Shown: positions 18,592 through 27,474, counted from the stretch's first letter. The stretch is 64,000 nt of DNA from Alkalihalobacterium alkalinitrilicum (GCF_002019605.1 NZ_KV917368.1:2571574-2635573), one strand, 5' to 3'. A program made the numbers and translations. Notes: a model not told the origin generated them from the sequence alone.

Positions 18592-18692
18592 TGTCTTTTA
18601 TGAACAATGAAATAAGCGTTCGGTTGATCGATGACATATTTTACTTTGATATTCCACTTGATATAATGCTCCAATAAAAGTATCTCAGTCAA
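18588..18692 (-). CDS. Tiny ORF, 34 aa, overlapping the yqgN stop
   Basis: TTG at 18692 overlaps the yqgN TGA (TTGA), and its own stop overlaps the next ATG (ATGA). The product is basic and aromatic (HYIKWNIKVKYVIDQPNAYF). The chain of overlaps yqgN - 34 aa - 33 aa looks like translational coupling. Not recognised; low confidence. Confidence 0.3.
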   Translation of the reverse strand: MTEILLLEHYIKWNIKVKYVIDQPNAYFIVHKRQ

Positions 18693-19252
18693 CACTTAAA
18701 CACAGAATCTTCAGTTATAATCATCTGAACAGGAATATCAAATAATTCTACTGGTACCCTTGTGACCAGCTGTTTCTCAAAAGCAATTGCACATGTTTGC
18801 CCAAGATAATTAACTAAATACCGATCATAATATCCTCCACCATACCCTAATCGATTACCCTCCCTATCAAAAGCTACTCCAGGAACGATAATCAAATCAA
18901 TCTTCTCACACTCATAGGGTAAACATACATTTTCCTTAGGTTCTTTTAGTTGAAAATAAGTATTTTCAAGTTCATTAAAGTCTGTTATTTTGAAGAAAAC
19001 CATGGTACTCAATTCTGGATAAGTCCTTGGAACAACAACGTTTTTTCCGTCTTGCCATGCTTTTTTAATAATTTTATATGTATCCACTTCTTTACCTCTG
19101 GAGATGGTAATCGCTATAGTATTCGCATTTTTCCAAGAGACAGTTGAACATAAATGTTCTTGTATCATTTTACTATTATGCATGTATTCTTCTTCAGTCA
19201 TCTCATTTAACTTTTCTTTTACTAGGGATCGCAATTCTTTTTTCCGTTTCAT
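18689..19252 (-). CDS. yqgN: 5-formyltetrahydrofolate cyclo-ligase (YqgN)
   Basis: 187 residues from ATG 19252, with GGAGGTGG 4 nt upstream. ATP-dependent conversion of 5-formyl-THF to 5,10-methenyl-THF. Seen: N-terminal lysine-rich helix (KRKKELRSLVKEKL), VVPRTYPELSTM near 70, and the hallmark LIIVPGVAFDREGNRLGYGG followed by GYYDRYL near 127-150. Lies between ldh and rpmG, as yqgN-rpmGA do in B. subtilis. Confidence 0.9.
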   Translation of the reverse strand: MKRKKELRSLVKEKLNEMTEEEYMHNSKMIQEHLCSTVSWKNANTIAITISRGKEVDTYKIIKKAWQDGKNVVVPRTYPELSTMVFFKITDFNELENTYFQLKEPKENVCLPYECEKIDLIIVPGVAFDREGNRLGYGGGYYDRYLVNYLGQTCAIAFEKQLVTRVPVELFDIPVQMIITEDSVFKC

Positions 19253-19300
19253 TTTTCCACCTCCAAGATTCATTTATTTTTTTTTACCCCTAACAAAAAA

Positions 19301-19335
19301 GACCGCAAACCCTAAAAGTATAGGTTATTGCGGTC
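19301..19335 (-). terminator. Terminator after rpmG
   Basis: AGACCGCAATAACC pairs with GGGTTTGCGGTCT on the minus strand and is followed by TTTTTTG. It partly separates rpmG from yqgN. Confidence 0.85.
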
Positions 19336-19348
19336 TCATTTGTTTACC

Positions 19349-19498
19349 TTACTTCGTTTCACGATGTAAAGTGTGTTTCTTAAGTCTTGGGCTATATTTT
19401 TTTAGCTCAATACGCTCAGGGTTTTCGCGTTTATTTTTAGTAGTGATGTAGTTACGATCACCAGTTTCAGTGCAAGCTAAAGTTACTTGTACGCGCAT
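19349..19498 (-). CDS. rpmG: 50S ribosomal protein L33 (bL33)
   Basis: 49 residues beginning [17 protein letters not shown] and ending [10 protein letters not shown], the standard L33 sequence. It has a single Cys (in LACTE) and none of the other Cys residues of the paired zinc ribbon, so it is the zinc-independent type, matching RpmGA of B. subtilis. GGAGGGAGAAC RBS precedes the ATG. Flanked by a terminator on its 3' side and followed by yqgN. Confidence 0.95.
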   Translation of the reverse strand: MRVQVTLACTETGDRNYITTKNKRENPERIELKKYSPRLKKHTLHRETK

Positions 19499-19581
19499 AA
19501 TGTTCTCCCTCCAAACCTCTTGTTATCATTCATACCTTTAAATGATAGCAAAGATATGCCGCAGTAGCAAGTGTATCTTTT

Positions 19582-21558
19582 TTACACTTTTAGGGATAAT
19601 CTTTGAAACGCTTGATTGTAGTCATTTATGACATCCACAAATGTAGCATGCGACCACGTAAGCGGTGCAACGGATAGCGGTTCCCCTGTATAAGGGTGAA
19701 TTTGCTCAGCGAGTAACCCACTACTGAGCGCATGTCCACAAACCCATTGGAATATTTCATAAGCTGGCTTAAGATCAGCTAGGCTCTCCGCTTGAAGAAT
19801 ATGCCATTTGGCGACCCACAACGTACAAATAATCCATGGATTACCAGGAATTTCCTCTAAATTTTCGGATTGTTTAAAGTATGTATCATTCTCATATCGA
19901 GCATATCCGCCTACGTCTGTTTTTACCCTTAACCTCTCGCTAATAATATTCATGGTCTTCTTCACTCTCTCATCCTTTGCATCATACATTCCGAAGGCAA
20001 ATAGACCATAAAGACTACTTTCAGGAGTCTGATCTTTTTTAATCTCCCCCGTCGTTTCATCTTTATATATCCCCCGAAAAAATGTCCCGTTATCTTTATC
20101 AAAAAGAAATTCTTCCATTCCTTCTTTTATTCGCTTCGCACCTAGTTCATAACGTTCAGCACTCTCTTCTTCACCTAAAAGATGAGCAAAGCGAGAAGCT
20201 GCAAGCAAACCACCGTAGACGGAACTAGCTGTAAATGTAAAGATGCCTCGACGTTCTTCCCATAAATCATAGGATGGTGAAGGTAAATTTAATTCTTCAT
20301 CAATAAATCGCAACAAAAATTCAGCACTTGGAAAAACAAGAGGACGGTAGAGTGATTGCGCAAATTCAATATCTCCCGTAGCAGCATAATCTTCCCAAAA
20401 TGCCCACAATACAAGGGCCGTTTCATCTTCTTGTATTGGCAATTGTTCTTCTCCATTTTCCCCAATAAGAGGGTGCCAACTTGAACCAATTGAACCATCA
20501 GGATTGTATTTATGATACAAATATCCTTCATCTGATAACACTTCACTACATCGCCTAAAAAAATTTCGAACCATCCCATGGTAACCCGCTTTAACCATCG
20601 CTTGTGCGATTAAAGCCCCATCTCTTGGCCACATATAACTATAGTGGTCTTGGTTATATTGCAAGATATCCGAATCATTTGCAGCCATAATATATCCATT
20701 TTCATTGGTTTGTGTCCGAATGACAAGAAGACTTCGTTTATATAAATTAATCATCTCTGGAGAAAAATTAGCCATCAACACTTCCCCTTTGTTGACCCAA
20801 CTTTTCCAATACATATGAACTTTGTTTAATGTTCTTTGAATCCCCGTTTCAATTACGTACTCATTTAAAGCTTGTACTTCTTTTAAGGACTTACCAACTG
20901 TCATCCAATAAAAAGCTTCTTTCGTAACCTTTGGTGGGAGTGTTCCTTCTAACGAAAAAGTACTATCGACCGAGCCTTGTGCGATGGGGTTAAAATGAAG
21001 TTTTCCATCTTCCGCATCTCGAAAAGTCCCTTCTTGAGAGTGAAAACGTTTGACCCCTGTTGTATATTGCTTAATTCCTTCCTCTTCAAAGCAACCATTA
21101 AATAAAAAGTACTGATTTCTTTTATAATGAATCATCGTGCGGTCTTTAGGTGAAAAAAAAGCAGTATCTCCTACTTCATTCTCGTAAATAGCAAGATCTT
21201 GATGAAAAAACAATTTAATTTCACGGTGTTCATTGGATAAATTCTCTACTGAAAACTTACGAATAAACACCATTTCACGTTGGTGTACTCCCTCTTCTAC
21301 TCGAATCGCAATTTGTTGTTCTGGTAATACAGCTTGACTATTAGTGACAAGTGAATCATTATGGTAATCGGTTTGGATCGTCCATTGATCTGAACTCAAC
21401 CAGAAAAAGGAATGATCAATCCAGACCCCAATCCGATTTGGGTGGCCTTGGACATGGTTTTGATGACCGACATATGGAAAGTATATATCTCTTACTTGAA
21501 GATCCTTATCGATATTAACGAGTAGTTTACCGTTTCCTACTACGAGTTCCCTAGGCAC
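19582..21558 (-). CDS. Glycoside hydrolase family 15 (glucoamylase-like), intracellular
   Basis: 658 residues: an N-terminal beta-sandwich domain (about 1-260) and an (alpha/alpha)6 barrel. GH15 signatures are SYMWPRDGALIAQAMVKAGY near 310-330, YDLWEERRGIFTFTAS with a catalytic Glu near 430, and the second catalytic Glu in GLLAEQIHPYTGEPLS near 617. No signal peptide (MPRELVVGNGKLLV), so it acts in the cytosol, probably trimming maltodextrins, glycogen or trehalose-type glucosides to glucose. Monocistronic; not beside any sugar transporter, and glucokinase is 10 kb away. Confidence 0.85.
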   Translation of the reverse strand: MPRELVVGNGKLLVNIDKDLQVRDIYFPYVGHQNHVQGHPNRIGVWIDHSFFWLSSDQWTIQTDYHNDSLVTNSQAVLPEQQIAIRVEEGVHQREMVFIRKFSVENLSNEHREIKLFFHQDLAIYENEVGDTAFFSPKDRTMIHYKRNQYFLFNGCFEEEGIKQYTTGVKRFHSQEGTFRDAEDGKLHFNPIAQGSVDSTFSLEGTLPPKVTKEAFYWMTVGKSLKEVQALNEYVIETGIQRTLNKVHMYWKSWVNKGEVLMANFSPEMINLYKRSLLVIRTQTNENGYIMAANDSDILQYNQDHYSYMWPRDGALIAQAMVKAGYHGMVRNFFRRCSEVLSDEGYLYHKYNPDGSIGSSWHPLIGENGEEQLPIQEDETALVLWAFWEDYAATGDIEFAQSLYRPLVFPSAEFLLRFIDEELNLPSPSYDLWEERRGIFTFTASSVYGGLLAASRFAHLLGEEESAERYELGAKRIKEGMEEFLFDKDNGTFFRGIYKDETTGEIKKDQTPESSLYGLFAFGMYDAKDERVKKTMNIISERLRVKTDVGGYARYENDTYFKQSENLEEIPGNPWIICTLWVAKWHILQAESLADLKPAYEIFQWVCGHALSSGLLAEQIHPYTGEPLSVAPLTWSHATFVDVINDYNQAFQRLSLKV

Positions 21559-21938
21559 AATAAAGCCCTCCTACAATTTTTGTTAATTCTCTTTAGTTAG
21601 TGTTTATTCTTCACTTAACCCCTAATTTTTCTATACTTATTTGGCAACTTAGTAATTCTAATAAGAGTTTGTTTGAATAGTATCGTTTCACCAAATAAAA
21701 TAATTCCTTTATTTATCTTACTGACCTTCTATTTTTCAAACAAGCAGTCTATTTTGTCTATTCCTGTCATATGTAGAGTTTGCAGGGGGTAAACAGGATA
21801 AAAAAAGTTTTTCGTCCAATTTCGCTTATGAAAATAAGGTTTTATGAAGAATTTTGGTTTATTATGGGAAAACTTGAAAAAGAGTATTGACAGTAGCAGT
21901 ATAATGATAAGAGGCACATAAATATATGTATCCCGCAA

Positions 21939-22077
21939 CAACTGGCAGTAACAACTAATGAATACAGACTATATGGCCAAGTCCTGTGGCAATGACTGTG
22001 TGACCCACATCGTGTAGGCCTCAACTAACCATCAGTGGAGAAGAGGAACAGCCTCACTGATGGAAGTTTCATTTTTT
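21939..22077 (-). repeat. Dispersed repeat copy R3, structured leader region
   Basis: This lies in the 542-base gap between the GH15 gene and the gene at 22101. Read on the minus strand it begins ATGAAACTTCCATCAGTG and ends TTACTGCCAGTTG, the same ends as R4 and similar to R1/R2. It holds a hairpin CCATCAGT / ACTGATGG with inner GAGG / CCTC, plus a small GCCA-AGTCCTG-TGGC hairpin near 21978. On the plus strand it is in the leader of the downstream gene, past a possible TATAAT at 21899. The rest of the gap (21559-21890) shows no gene. Confidence 0.6.
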
Positions 22078-22100
22078 CTTGAGAGAGAAAGGGGATTTAC

Positions 22101-22463
22101 ATGGAAATCGTTATCATTGTACTTTTCGTCTTAGCAATAGTTCTAATCGTAGCTTCTTTATTTATGAAAGACCGTACAAAAGACCTTGAAAATCAATTAG
22201 ATGGGTTTACAATGACTTTCATGCAAGAAATTTATCAACTCAAAAAAAAGATAACGATTTTAGAAGAAGAACTATTGTCTGGAAGCGAAGACACATTTCT
22301 TAATCAAACAATGAAAAAAAACACAACAAGTGGACTTATAAACGAAGTAGCTTCCTATTACGAAGCTGGTTATTCTATAGAGAAGATTGCAGAATTAACA
22401 ACCCTTTCAGAAAATGAAGTCTTAGGATTGATTGCTTCTTATCAACGTAAAGATGGACAGTAG
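22101..22463 (+). CDS. Membrane-anchored coiled-coil protein with C-terminal HTH-like segment (DUF6115/SwrB-like)
   Basis: 120 residues: one N-terminal TM helix (residues 3-22), a coiled-coil stretch (about 27-62, QEIYQLKKKITILEEELL) and a C-terminal 40-residue domain with YYEAGYSIEKIAELTTLSEN that looks like a helix-turn-helix, the layout of SwrB/DUF6115 proteins. Strong AAAGGGGA RBS. Followed after 14 nt by another single-TM protein. Likely works at the membrane; function not known. Confidence 0.6.
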   Translation: MEIVIIVLFVLAIVLIVASLFMKDRTKDLENQLDGFTMTFMQEIYQLKKKITILEEELLSGSEDTFLNQTMKKNTTSGLINEVASYYEAGYSIEKIAELTTLSENEVLGLIASYQRKDGQ

Positions 22464-22477
22464 AAACGAGGGATAAA

Positions 22478-22963
22478 ATGACGAAAAAGACAGTTCAAGG
22501 AATAGCAGCAGGCATTATTCTAGCTACCAGTATTTTTGCCTTTATGTACTTTTTTCAAACAACACAAGCTGAAATTGAACAAGAAGATATGGAAATACCA
22601 GAAATAGAGTTAAGTAGTGAAGAAATGATGGATATTTTAAAGGACCAAGGCTTTATTATTTTAGAAGAGGATGAATATCAACTTTTATTAAAAGGCAAAG
22701 ACGAAGCTACTTCAAAAGACGACGAAGATATGGAACTGGAGCAACAACCTCATACGATTCATTATACAATTATCGAAATTCAAAGCGGAATGAGCAGTAC
22801 AGAAGTTGCGAATTACTTAGAAAAAGTAAATGTTTTAGAAAACACCGATGCATTTTTAGAATTTTTACGAGACAATGATCTCACCCATCATATTAAAGCT
22901 GGAGAATTCGAATTAAACAGTACGATGACGATCGAAGAAATTGCGTTAGAAATTACACAATAA
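22478..22963 (+). CDS. Single-TM protein with MltG/YceG-type LysM-like domain
   Basis: 161 residues: TM helix at 7-27, an acidic linker, then IIEIQSGMSSTEVANYLEKV (about 97-115) and IKAGEFELNSTMTIEEIA near 142-158. This is the extracytoplasmic LysM-like subdomain that precedes the catalytic domain in MltG-type endolytic transglycosylases; the catalytic domain itself is absent. Probably an envelope protein linked to peptidoglycan. In a two-gene operon with 22101 and convergent with pbpA. Confidence 0.68.
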   Translation: MTKKTVQGIAAGIILATSIFAFMYFFQTTQAEIEQEDMEIPEIELSSEEMMDILKDQGFIILEEDEYQLLLKGKDEATSKDDEDMELEQQPHTIHYTIIEIQSGMSSTEVANYLEKVNVLENTDAFLEFLRDNDLTHHIKAGEFELNSTMTIEEIALEITQ

Positions 22964-22971
22964 ACTTTTTT

Positions 22972-23013
22972 ATGAGAAAGAGGCTAACAACATTCTGTCA
23001 GCCTCTTTCTCAT
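22972..23013. terminator. Bidirectional terminator before pbpA end
   Basis: ATGAGAAAGAGGCT / AGCCTCTTTCTCAT, 14-bp perfect stem between convergent genes. Confidence 0.8.
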
Positions 23014-23018
23014 AACTA

Positions 23019-25031
23019 TTAATCATTATTTTCTTCGTCTTCATCCACTGCTGGAGTATTTACCGATGGGCTTTGACGTCTTTCTTCTAACTCAAAGAAT
23101 TTATCCATTACACCACTAAGTATGTTTCTGGAAATTGTTGCACTCGAATTTCTATTCATATTTGGTACAACAACAGCAACAGCCACTTTCGGATCATCAT
23201 AAGGAGCATAAGCTACAAACGTTTGGTTATTCCCCCTATTATTTAAAACCTGGGCGGTACCTGTTTTCCCTGCTAGTTGATAAGGTTTATTGGCAAGAGC
23301 TCGACCTGTACCTCTTGATCCTACGATAACTTGCCTAAATCCTCTCTGAACATGTCGAATATGTTCATCGCTCATTTCGACACGATTCATAACAGATGGT
23401 TGAAATTGATTGACAACTCGACCTAGTTCTTCTTTTGATGAACCTGGTTCCCTTATTTCTTTTACAAGTTGTGGTTTCATACGATATCCATCATTTGCAA
23501 TCGTTGCAACATATTGAGCTAATTGAAGTGGCGTATACGTATCGAACTGTCCGATTGCAAAGTCAAGTAAGTTACCTGGTTGTTGAACGCCACCATTAAC
23601 CCCTAACCCTTCAGAAGGTAAATCAATTCCTGTTTCAACTCCAAGGCCGAATTGATTTAAATAACTTCTAAAATCTCCATAAGATCCAGCTAAGTCGTTC
23701 CAACAACATTGCGAACTATAATTAAACCCTGCCATTCTCATCACTATATGAAACATATAAACGTTCGATGACCTTTCTAATGCTGTAGTACTATTGATAT
23801 TCCCCATAGTAGCGACAGAACGCTTCGTCTCTCCGCCCACTCGAATCGGTGCATCATGTATAATTGAATTAGGATTAATTACCCCCGAATGTAAACCTGC
23901 TAATACAGTAGCTCCTTTGATAGTAGAGCCCATCTCAAAAGACTTATTGACAACACCAAAATGATCAAAATCATTTCCTTCATAACCAGCCATTGCATAA
24001 ATGTCTCCCGTTTTCGGATCCATCATCACAACATAAGCAGCCGGATCACGTAAATAGGCCCCACGATTTCCTTCCACTTCTCTACGAAGGATGTCCTCAA
24101 CTCCTATTTGCAACTCCATGTCCACCGTCAGGACAAGGTCATTTCCTCTTTGTCCTAATTTTTCAATTGCTGTACCAACTACTGAACCACGACTTGTAAT
24201 ATTTTCGACCACAGCTTTTTGGCCTCTAAGCGCCTGTTCATACTGAAGCTCAAGAAAACTCGTTCCAACGATATCAGACCTGTCGTAGCCTCTTGATAAA
24301 TAAAAGTCCAAGCTTTCTTTTGGAATCGACCCTGTTCGTCCAAAGAAGCTTTTGAACGTATTTTCATAGACATATTTTCTTGTGGCATCTGGTAAAATAT
24401 CAACACCTGGTAATTCTGCAAGATGCTCAATGATCGAATGAGCTTCTTCTGTCGTTATTCCTTGTTTAATTCTTTGTGGCGCAAGTGCATACCCACGGTC
24501 CATTTCACGTTTAATTGCTAATACTTTCTTTTCTTCTTCAGTTATTTCAGAGAAGTCTTCATCCGTAATCCGCTTTAAAGTTAATTCATATTCCTCTGAA
24601 TTGTCTAAACTCTTTCGCTCGTCTACACTAACTTTGTCTAGTGCTTGTTCACGCCTCGTCAGTATCCAAAAATCTTTCATATCCCGTTCTGTAATATTAG
24701 ATGTTTCTAATTCAATTAAATGAGACAATTTTTGAGCGACTTCTAATTTTTCTCGTTCTGATGGACGCGGTGGCTGAGTATACGTAAGAGATAATTCTAA
24801 TTCATTATCAACTACGATATTCCCATAACGGTCATACATTAAGCCTCTTGGAGCATCAATCCTTGTAGTGACATTACTCGTCCGTTCTAATTCTCTCGTA
24901 AAATCTTCCCCTTGAACGATTTGAACGACACCTAACCTTAGGATAAGAGCAGAGAATAGAATAAATACCGCAAAGAATAGTAAATTTAACCGCGCTGGGA
25001 CATGGTTCTTTTTCTTTTTTTGATTTGTCAT
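23019..25031 (-). CDS. pbpA: Penicillin-binding protein PbpA (PBP2a-type, class B transpeptidase)
   Basis: 670 residues. N-terminal TM (about 15-38), a PBP dimerisation domain (about 55-290) and a transpeptidase domain with the active-site SxxK in GSTIKGATVLAG near 366, SxN in ERSSNVY near 425 and KTG in LAGKTGTAQVL near 585. Class B PBP for lateral wall/shape synthesis, homologous by position to B. subtilis pbpA (yqgF), which sits next to yqgE and sodA as here. Acidic tail after residue 645. Confidence 0.9.
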   Translation of the reverse strand: MTNQKKKKNHVPARLNLLFFAVFILFSALILRLGVVQIVQGEDFTRELERTSNVTTRIDAPRGLMYDRYGNIVVDNELELSLTYTQPPRPSEREKLEVAQKLSHLIELETSNITERDMKDFWILTRREQALDKVSVDERKSLDNSEEYELTLKRITDEDFSEITEEEKKVLAIKREMDRGYALAPQRIKQGITTEEAHSIIEHLAELPGVDILPDATRKYVYENTFKSFFGRTGSIPKESLDFYLSRGYDRSDIVGTSFLELQYEQALRGQKAVVENITSRGSVVGTAIEKLGQRGNDLVLTVDMELQIGVEDILRREVEGNRGAYLRDPAAYVVMMDPKTGDIYAMAGYEGNDFDHFGVVNKSFEMGSTIKGATVLAGLHSGVINPNSIIHDAPIRVGGETKRSVATMGNINSTTALERSSNVYMFHIVMRMAGFNYSSQCCWNDLAGSYGDFRSYLNQFGLGVETGIDLPSEGLGVNGGVQQPGNLLDFAIGQFDTYTPLQLAQYVATIANDGYRMKPQLVKEIREPGSSKEELGRVVNQFQPSVMNRVEMSDEHIRHVQRGFRQVIVGSRGTGRALANKPYQLAGKTGTAQVLNNRGNNQTFVAYAPYDDPKVAVAVVVPNMNRNSSATISRNILSGVMDKFFELEERRQSPSVNTPAVDEDEENND

Positions 25032-25078
25032 TTTTATTTCCTCTCTATAGAATAAACTTCATTATTGTACATGAAAAT

Positions 25079-25145
25079 AGAAGCCAACTCAGAATAAAAT
25101 GTCAGGCACCTTGAAGATGAGCTTAGACACTTATGAGTCAGCCTC
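25079..25145. repeat. Short inverted-repeat element, second dispersed family
   Basis: Starts GAAGCCAACTCAG and ends GACACTTATGAGTCAGCCTCT. The same end, GACACTAATGAGTCAGCC, closes the element at 32930-33038. Contains TGTCAGGCACC. Lies between the 6S RNA candidate and pbpA and may act as its terminator. Confidence 0.5.
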
Positions 25146-25159
25146 TTGTTATTTTTTGA

Positions 25160-25354
25160 AATAGAAAACCCGCGAATGCCGTTGCCCTATTGTTTCAAGA
25201 ACCTACACTCGTAGGTGGGTGTTCGCAAAACATTTTCCAACGTCCTAATATTTAGGCATGTTGTGCAATGTTAAATATAGAACTCCCTTTTTAAATCCAC
25301 GGTTCGAAACAAGTAGAAGCTAACTAACACGGCAGGTTTGATGTTTATGTTTGT
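25160..25354 (-). ncRNA. Probable 6S RNA (SsrS-like)
   Basis: In a 393-base gap without an ORF. On the minus strand AAACCTGCCGT near the 5' end pairs with ACGGCA ... GGTTT about 180 nt later, a closing stem around a long, mostly single hairpin; GTTCGAACC sits in the 5' half, and ACACCCACCTAC / GTAGGTTC forms the hairpin on the 3' side. Length about 195 nt, as in 6S RNAs, which bind the sigma-A holoenzyme. An extended -10 promoter lies just upstream. Assigned from structure and remembered family look; not aligned. Confidence 0.55.
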
Positions 25355-25360
25355 ATAACT

Positions 25361-25389
25361 ATTATATCATATTAAAATGTTATTTTAAA
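25361..25389 (-). promoter_or_regulatory. Promoter of the probable 6S RNA
   Basis: On the minus strand TGATATAAT (extended -10; TATAAT at 25361-25366) with an A/T-rich -35 region TTTAAA 17 nt upstream. Transcription would start near 25354. Confidence 0.55.
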
Positions 25390-25424
25390 AGTTTAGATTT
25401 ATTTTCCCATACTTTTTAACAAAT

Positions 25425-26711
25425 TTAAACACTCGTACCCCCACTATCTCCTTCGCCCTTTTGTTGGCGAGAGAAACTATAAGTTTCTCCACCTTTATTA
25501 AGAGGGATTTTCACTTTTCTAATAAAGAAATAAATTAATAAGTGACCTGCACCTAAAATTAGAAATAGCCCTGGTATTCCATGTTCTTCATTAAAGATCG
25601 TAATAGTTAATATAAAGGCAAGTACTGAAGCAATCCTCCCTGAATTTAAAAATAATTCACGAACGACAATATATTCTACACGCATTTCAGCTGCCTTCCA
25701 TCCTTTACCAATCACATCGTAAGTTAAAGATACATACGGAACGAGTAACATTGGATAGGCAATTGAAATAACCACAGCGTACATTATGAGCCTTGTAAAA
25801 TTTAAATCCGTAATAATAATAAAAATCGCTAAGTACAAAATGGTACCACCAAGCAAAATTGCCTTCTTTCGAAAGGATGGCTTCATGAGACGTGTAGCTA
25901 AATAATAACACACAAAAGAAACCGCTGAAGCGACCAACCCATACGTACCTATAGCAAGTTCACTACCAGTAGCAATATACACCCATACAACTATTACAAA
26001 AACAAATGTCCCTTCTCTTAACCCTTGAAAAAAATGGGCGTGAAGAACATGCCTCCAATTATCGTTTCGCTTTCTCTCTTTTAATACCGTAAGAAAAGAG
26101 AAACTTCCTGAAGCTGGTCTTCGCTTGAGAAATAAACTAGTGATAACTGCAATAACAAATAAACTTAACGATATGCCAAAAATTATTTTATAACCAATAA
26201 GCTTTTCCATTCTTGTTATAATAAACCCTGCTAAAATAGGACCAATCATCCCAGCAAAAGACGTTAACAAGCCTAAAAAACCATTGAAAAAATCTCTAGT
26301 CTCAGGTTCTGTAATTTCAAATGTTAAGACATTAAAAGCTAACCAGTAAAAGCCAAAACCGATTCCTAATAATGACCCTAATAAAATCAAATACTGTGCT
26401 GCATTTTCACCTAAAAAAAGAACAGTAAAGAAGAAAACGGATAGGAAGCTAACTCCTAACCGCAGCACGATAACACGATCAATTTTTTTTGCCCACCTTC
26501 CAGCAAGAATAAATGTAATCGGCTGCATGACAACGGATGATAAATTATAAAGTGCAATATCAAGAAATTCTCCAGACTGCTTCCATAGATAAACATTTAC
26601 AAACGTGTTGGATAACGCAATACTTAGTGCATATAATCCACCTATTGTTAATAACAATACTAAATCTCGATTTACTTCCACATCCCCGACTAATTTTTGC
26701 AACATTTTCAT
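25425..26711 (-). CDS. MFS transporter (YqgE-like)
   Basis: 428 residues with about 12 transmembrane segments and an MFS fold; ILAGRWAKKIDRVIVLRLG near residue 68 is the loop 2-3 motif with basic residues, and GLYALSIALSNTFVNVYLW near 26-44 is helix 1. Position between pbpA and sodA matches B. subtilis yqgE. Substrate unknown. The C-terminus is hydrophilic (SRQQKGEGDSGG). Confidence 0.82.
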   Translation of the reverse strand: MKMLQKLVGDVEVNRDLVLLLTIGGLYALSIALSNTFVNVYLWKQSGEFLDIALYNLSSVVMQPITFILAGRWAKKIDRVIVLRLGVSFLSVFFFTVLFLGENAAQYLILLGSLLGIGFGFYWLAFNVLTFEITEPETRDFFNGFLGLLTSFAGMIGPILAGFIITRMEKLIGYKIIFGISLSLFVIAVITSLFLKRRPASGSFSFLTVLKERKRNDNWRHVLHAHFFQGLREGTFVFVIVVWVYIATGSELAIGTYGLVASAVSFVCYYLATRLMKPSFRKKAILLGGTILYLAIFIIITDLNFTRLIMYAVVISIAYPMLLVPYVSLTYDVIGKGWKAAEMRVEYIVVRELFLNSGRIASVLAFILTITIFNEEHGIPGLFLILGAGHLLIYFFIRKVKIPLNKGGETYSFSRQQKGEGDSGGTSV

Positions 26712-26823
26712 GCCGTCACTACACCACCTTATGTGTAGTTTGGCGATTTTGCATAGGCGTTATGCAACAAATTCTAGTGAACTGAGTAACCGATTGCTTT
26801 AGAAGGTTCTTTCAAATATAAAA

Positions 26824-26853
26824 AACACCGTTACCCCATCGGCCAACGGTGTT
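26824..26853 (-). terminator. Terminator after sodA
   Basis: AACACCGTT / AACGGTGTT stem just past sodA, followed by TTTTT on the minus strand. Confidence 0.85.
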
Positions 26854-26862
26854 TCACTTATA

Positions 26863-27474
26863 TTATTTAGCTTGGCTATAAAGCTTCGCTACTTCATCCC
26901 AGTTTACTACATTCCAAAATGCATTTATGTAGTCTGGACGACGATTTTGGTAATTTAAGTAATACGCATGCTCCCACACGTCTAAGCCTAGAATTGGAGT
27001 TTTACCTTCCATGATTGGTGAATCTTGGTTAGCAGTGCTCATCACTTCAAGCTCTCCATTGTTAACAACTAGCCAAGCCCAACCTGAACCGAAACGAGTA
27101 GCTCCAGCTTTAGCAAACTCTTCTTTGAAGCTGTCAAGGCTTCCGAATTTACTGTTGATAGCTGCTGCTAAGTCACCAGTAGGCTCCCCGCCACCGTTCG
27201 GGCTTAATAAAGTCCAGAATAATGAGTGGTTAGCATGTCCTCCACCATTGTTTCTAACTGCTGTACGAATATTTTCTGGGATAGCATCTAAGTTGCTAAT
27301 TAGGTCTTCAATTGATTTGCTTGATAGCTCATCTTGACCTTCTAACGCATTGTTTAAGTTTGTTACATATGTGTTGTGATGTTTTCCATGATGGATATTC
27401 ATTGTTTGCTCATCAATATGTGGTTCTAAAGCATTTGCAGCATAAGGTAATGCAGGTAATTCATATTTTGCCAT
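26863..27474 (-). CDS. sodA: Superoxide dismutase [Mn]
   Basis: 203 residues. Metal ligands: His in [13 protein letters not shown] near residue 27, His in [11 protein letters not shown] near 82, and Asp/His in [20 protein letters not shown] near 165-170. Family-typical Gly-Gly and Gln near 145 fit the Mn form. Start ATG preceded by AGGAGGAAATG. Cytosolic superoxide detoxification. Gene order pbpA-yqgE-sodA is conserved. Confidence 0.96.
   Translation of the reverse strand: MAKYELPALPYAANALEPHIDEQTMNIHHGKHHNTYVTNLNNALEGQDELSSKSIEDLISNLDAIPENIRTAVRNNGGGHANHSLFWTLLSPNGGGEPTGDLAAAINSKFGSLDSFKEEFAKAGATRFGSGWAWLVVNNGELEVMSTANQDSPIMEGKTPILGLDVWEHAYYLNYQNRRPDYINAFWNVVNWDEVAKLYSQAK

Noticed and set aside
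21729-22024. Minus-strand open frames in the gap before 22101
   Set aside because: They run through the R3 repeat, have no RBS and no recognisable protein features.
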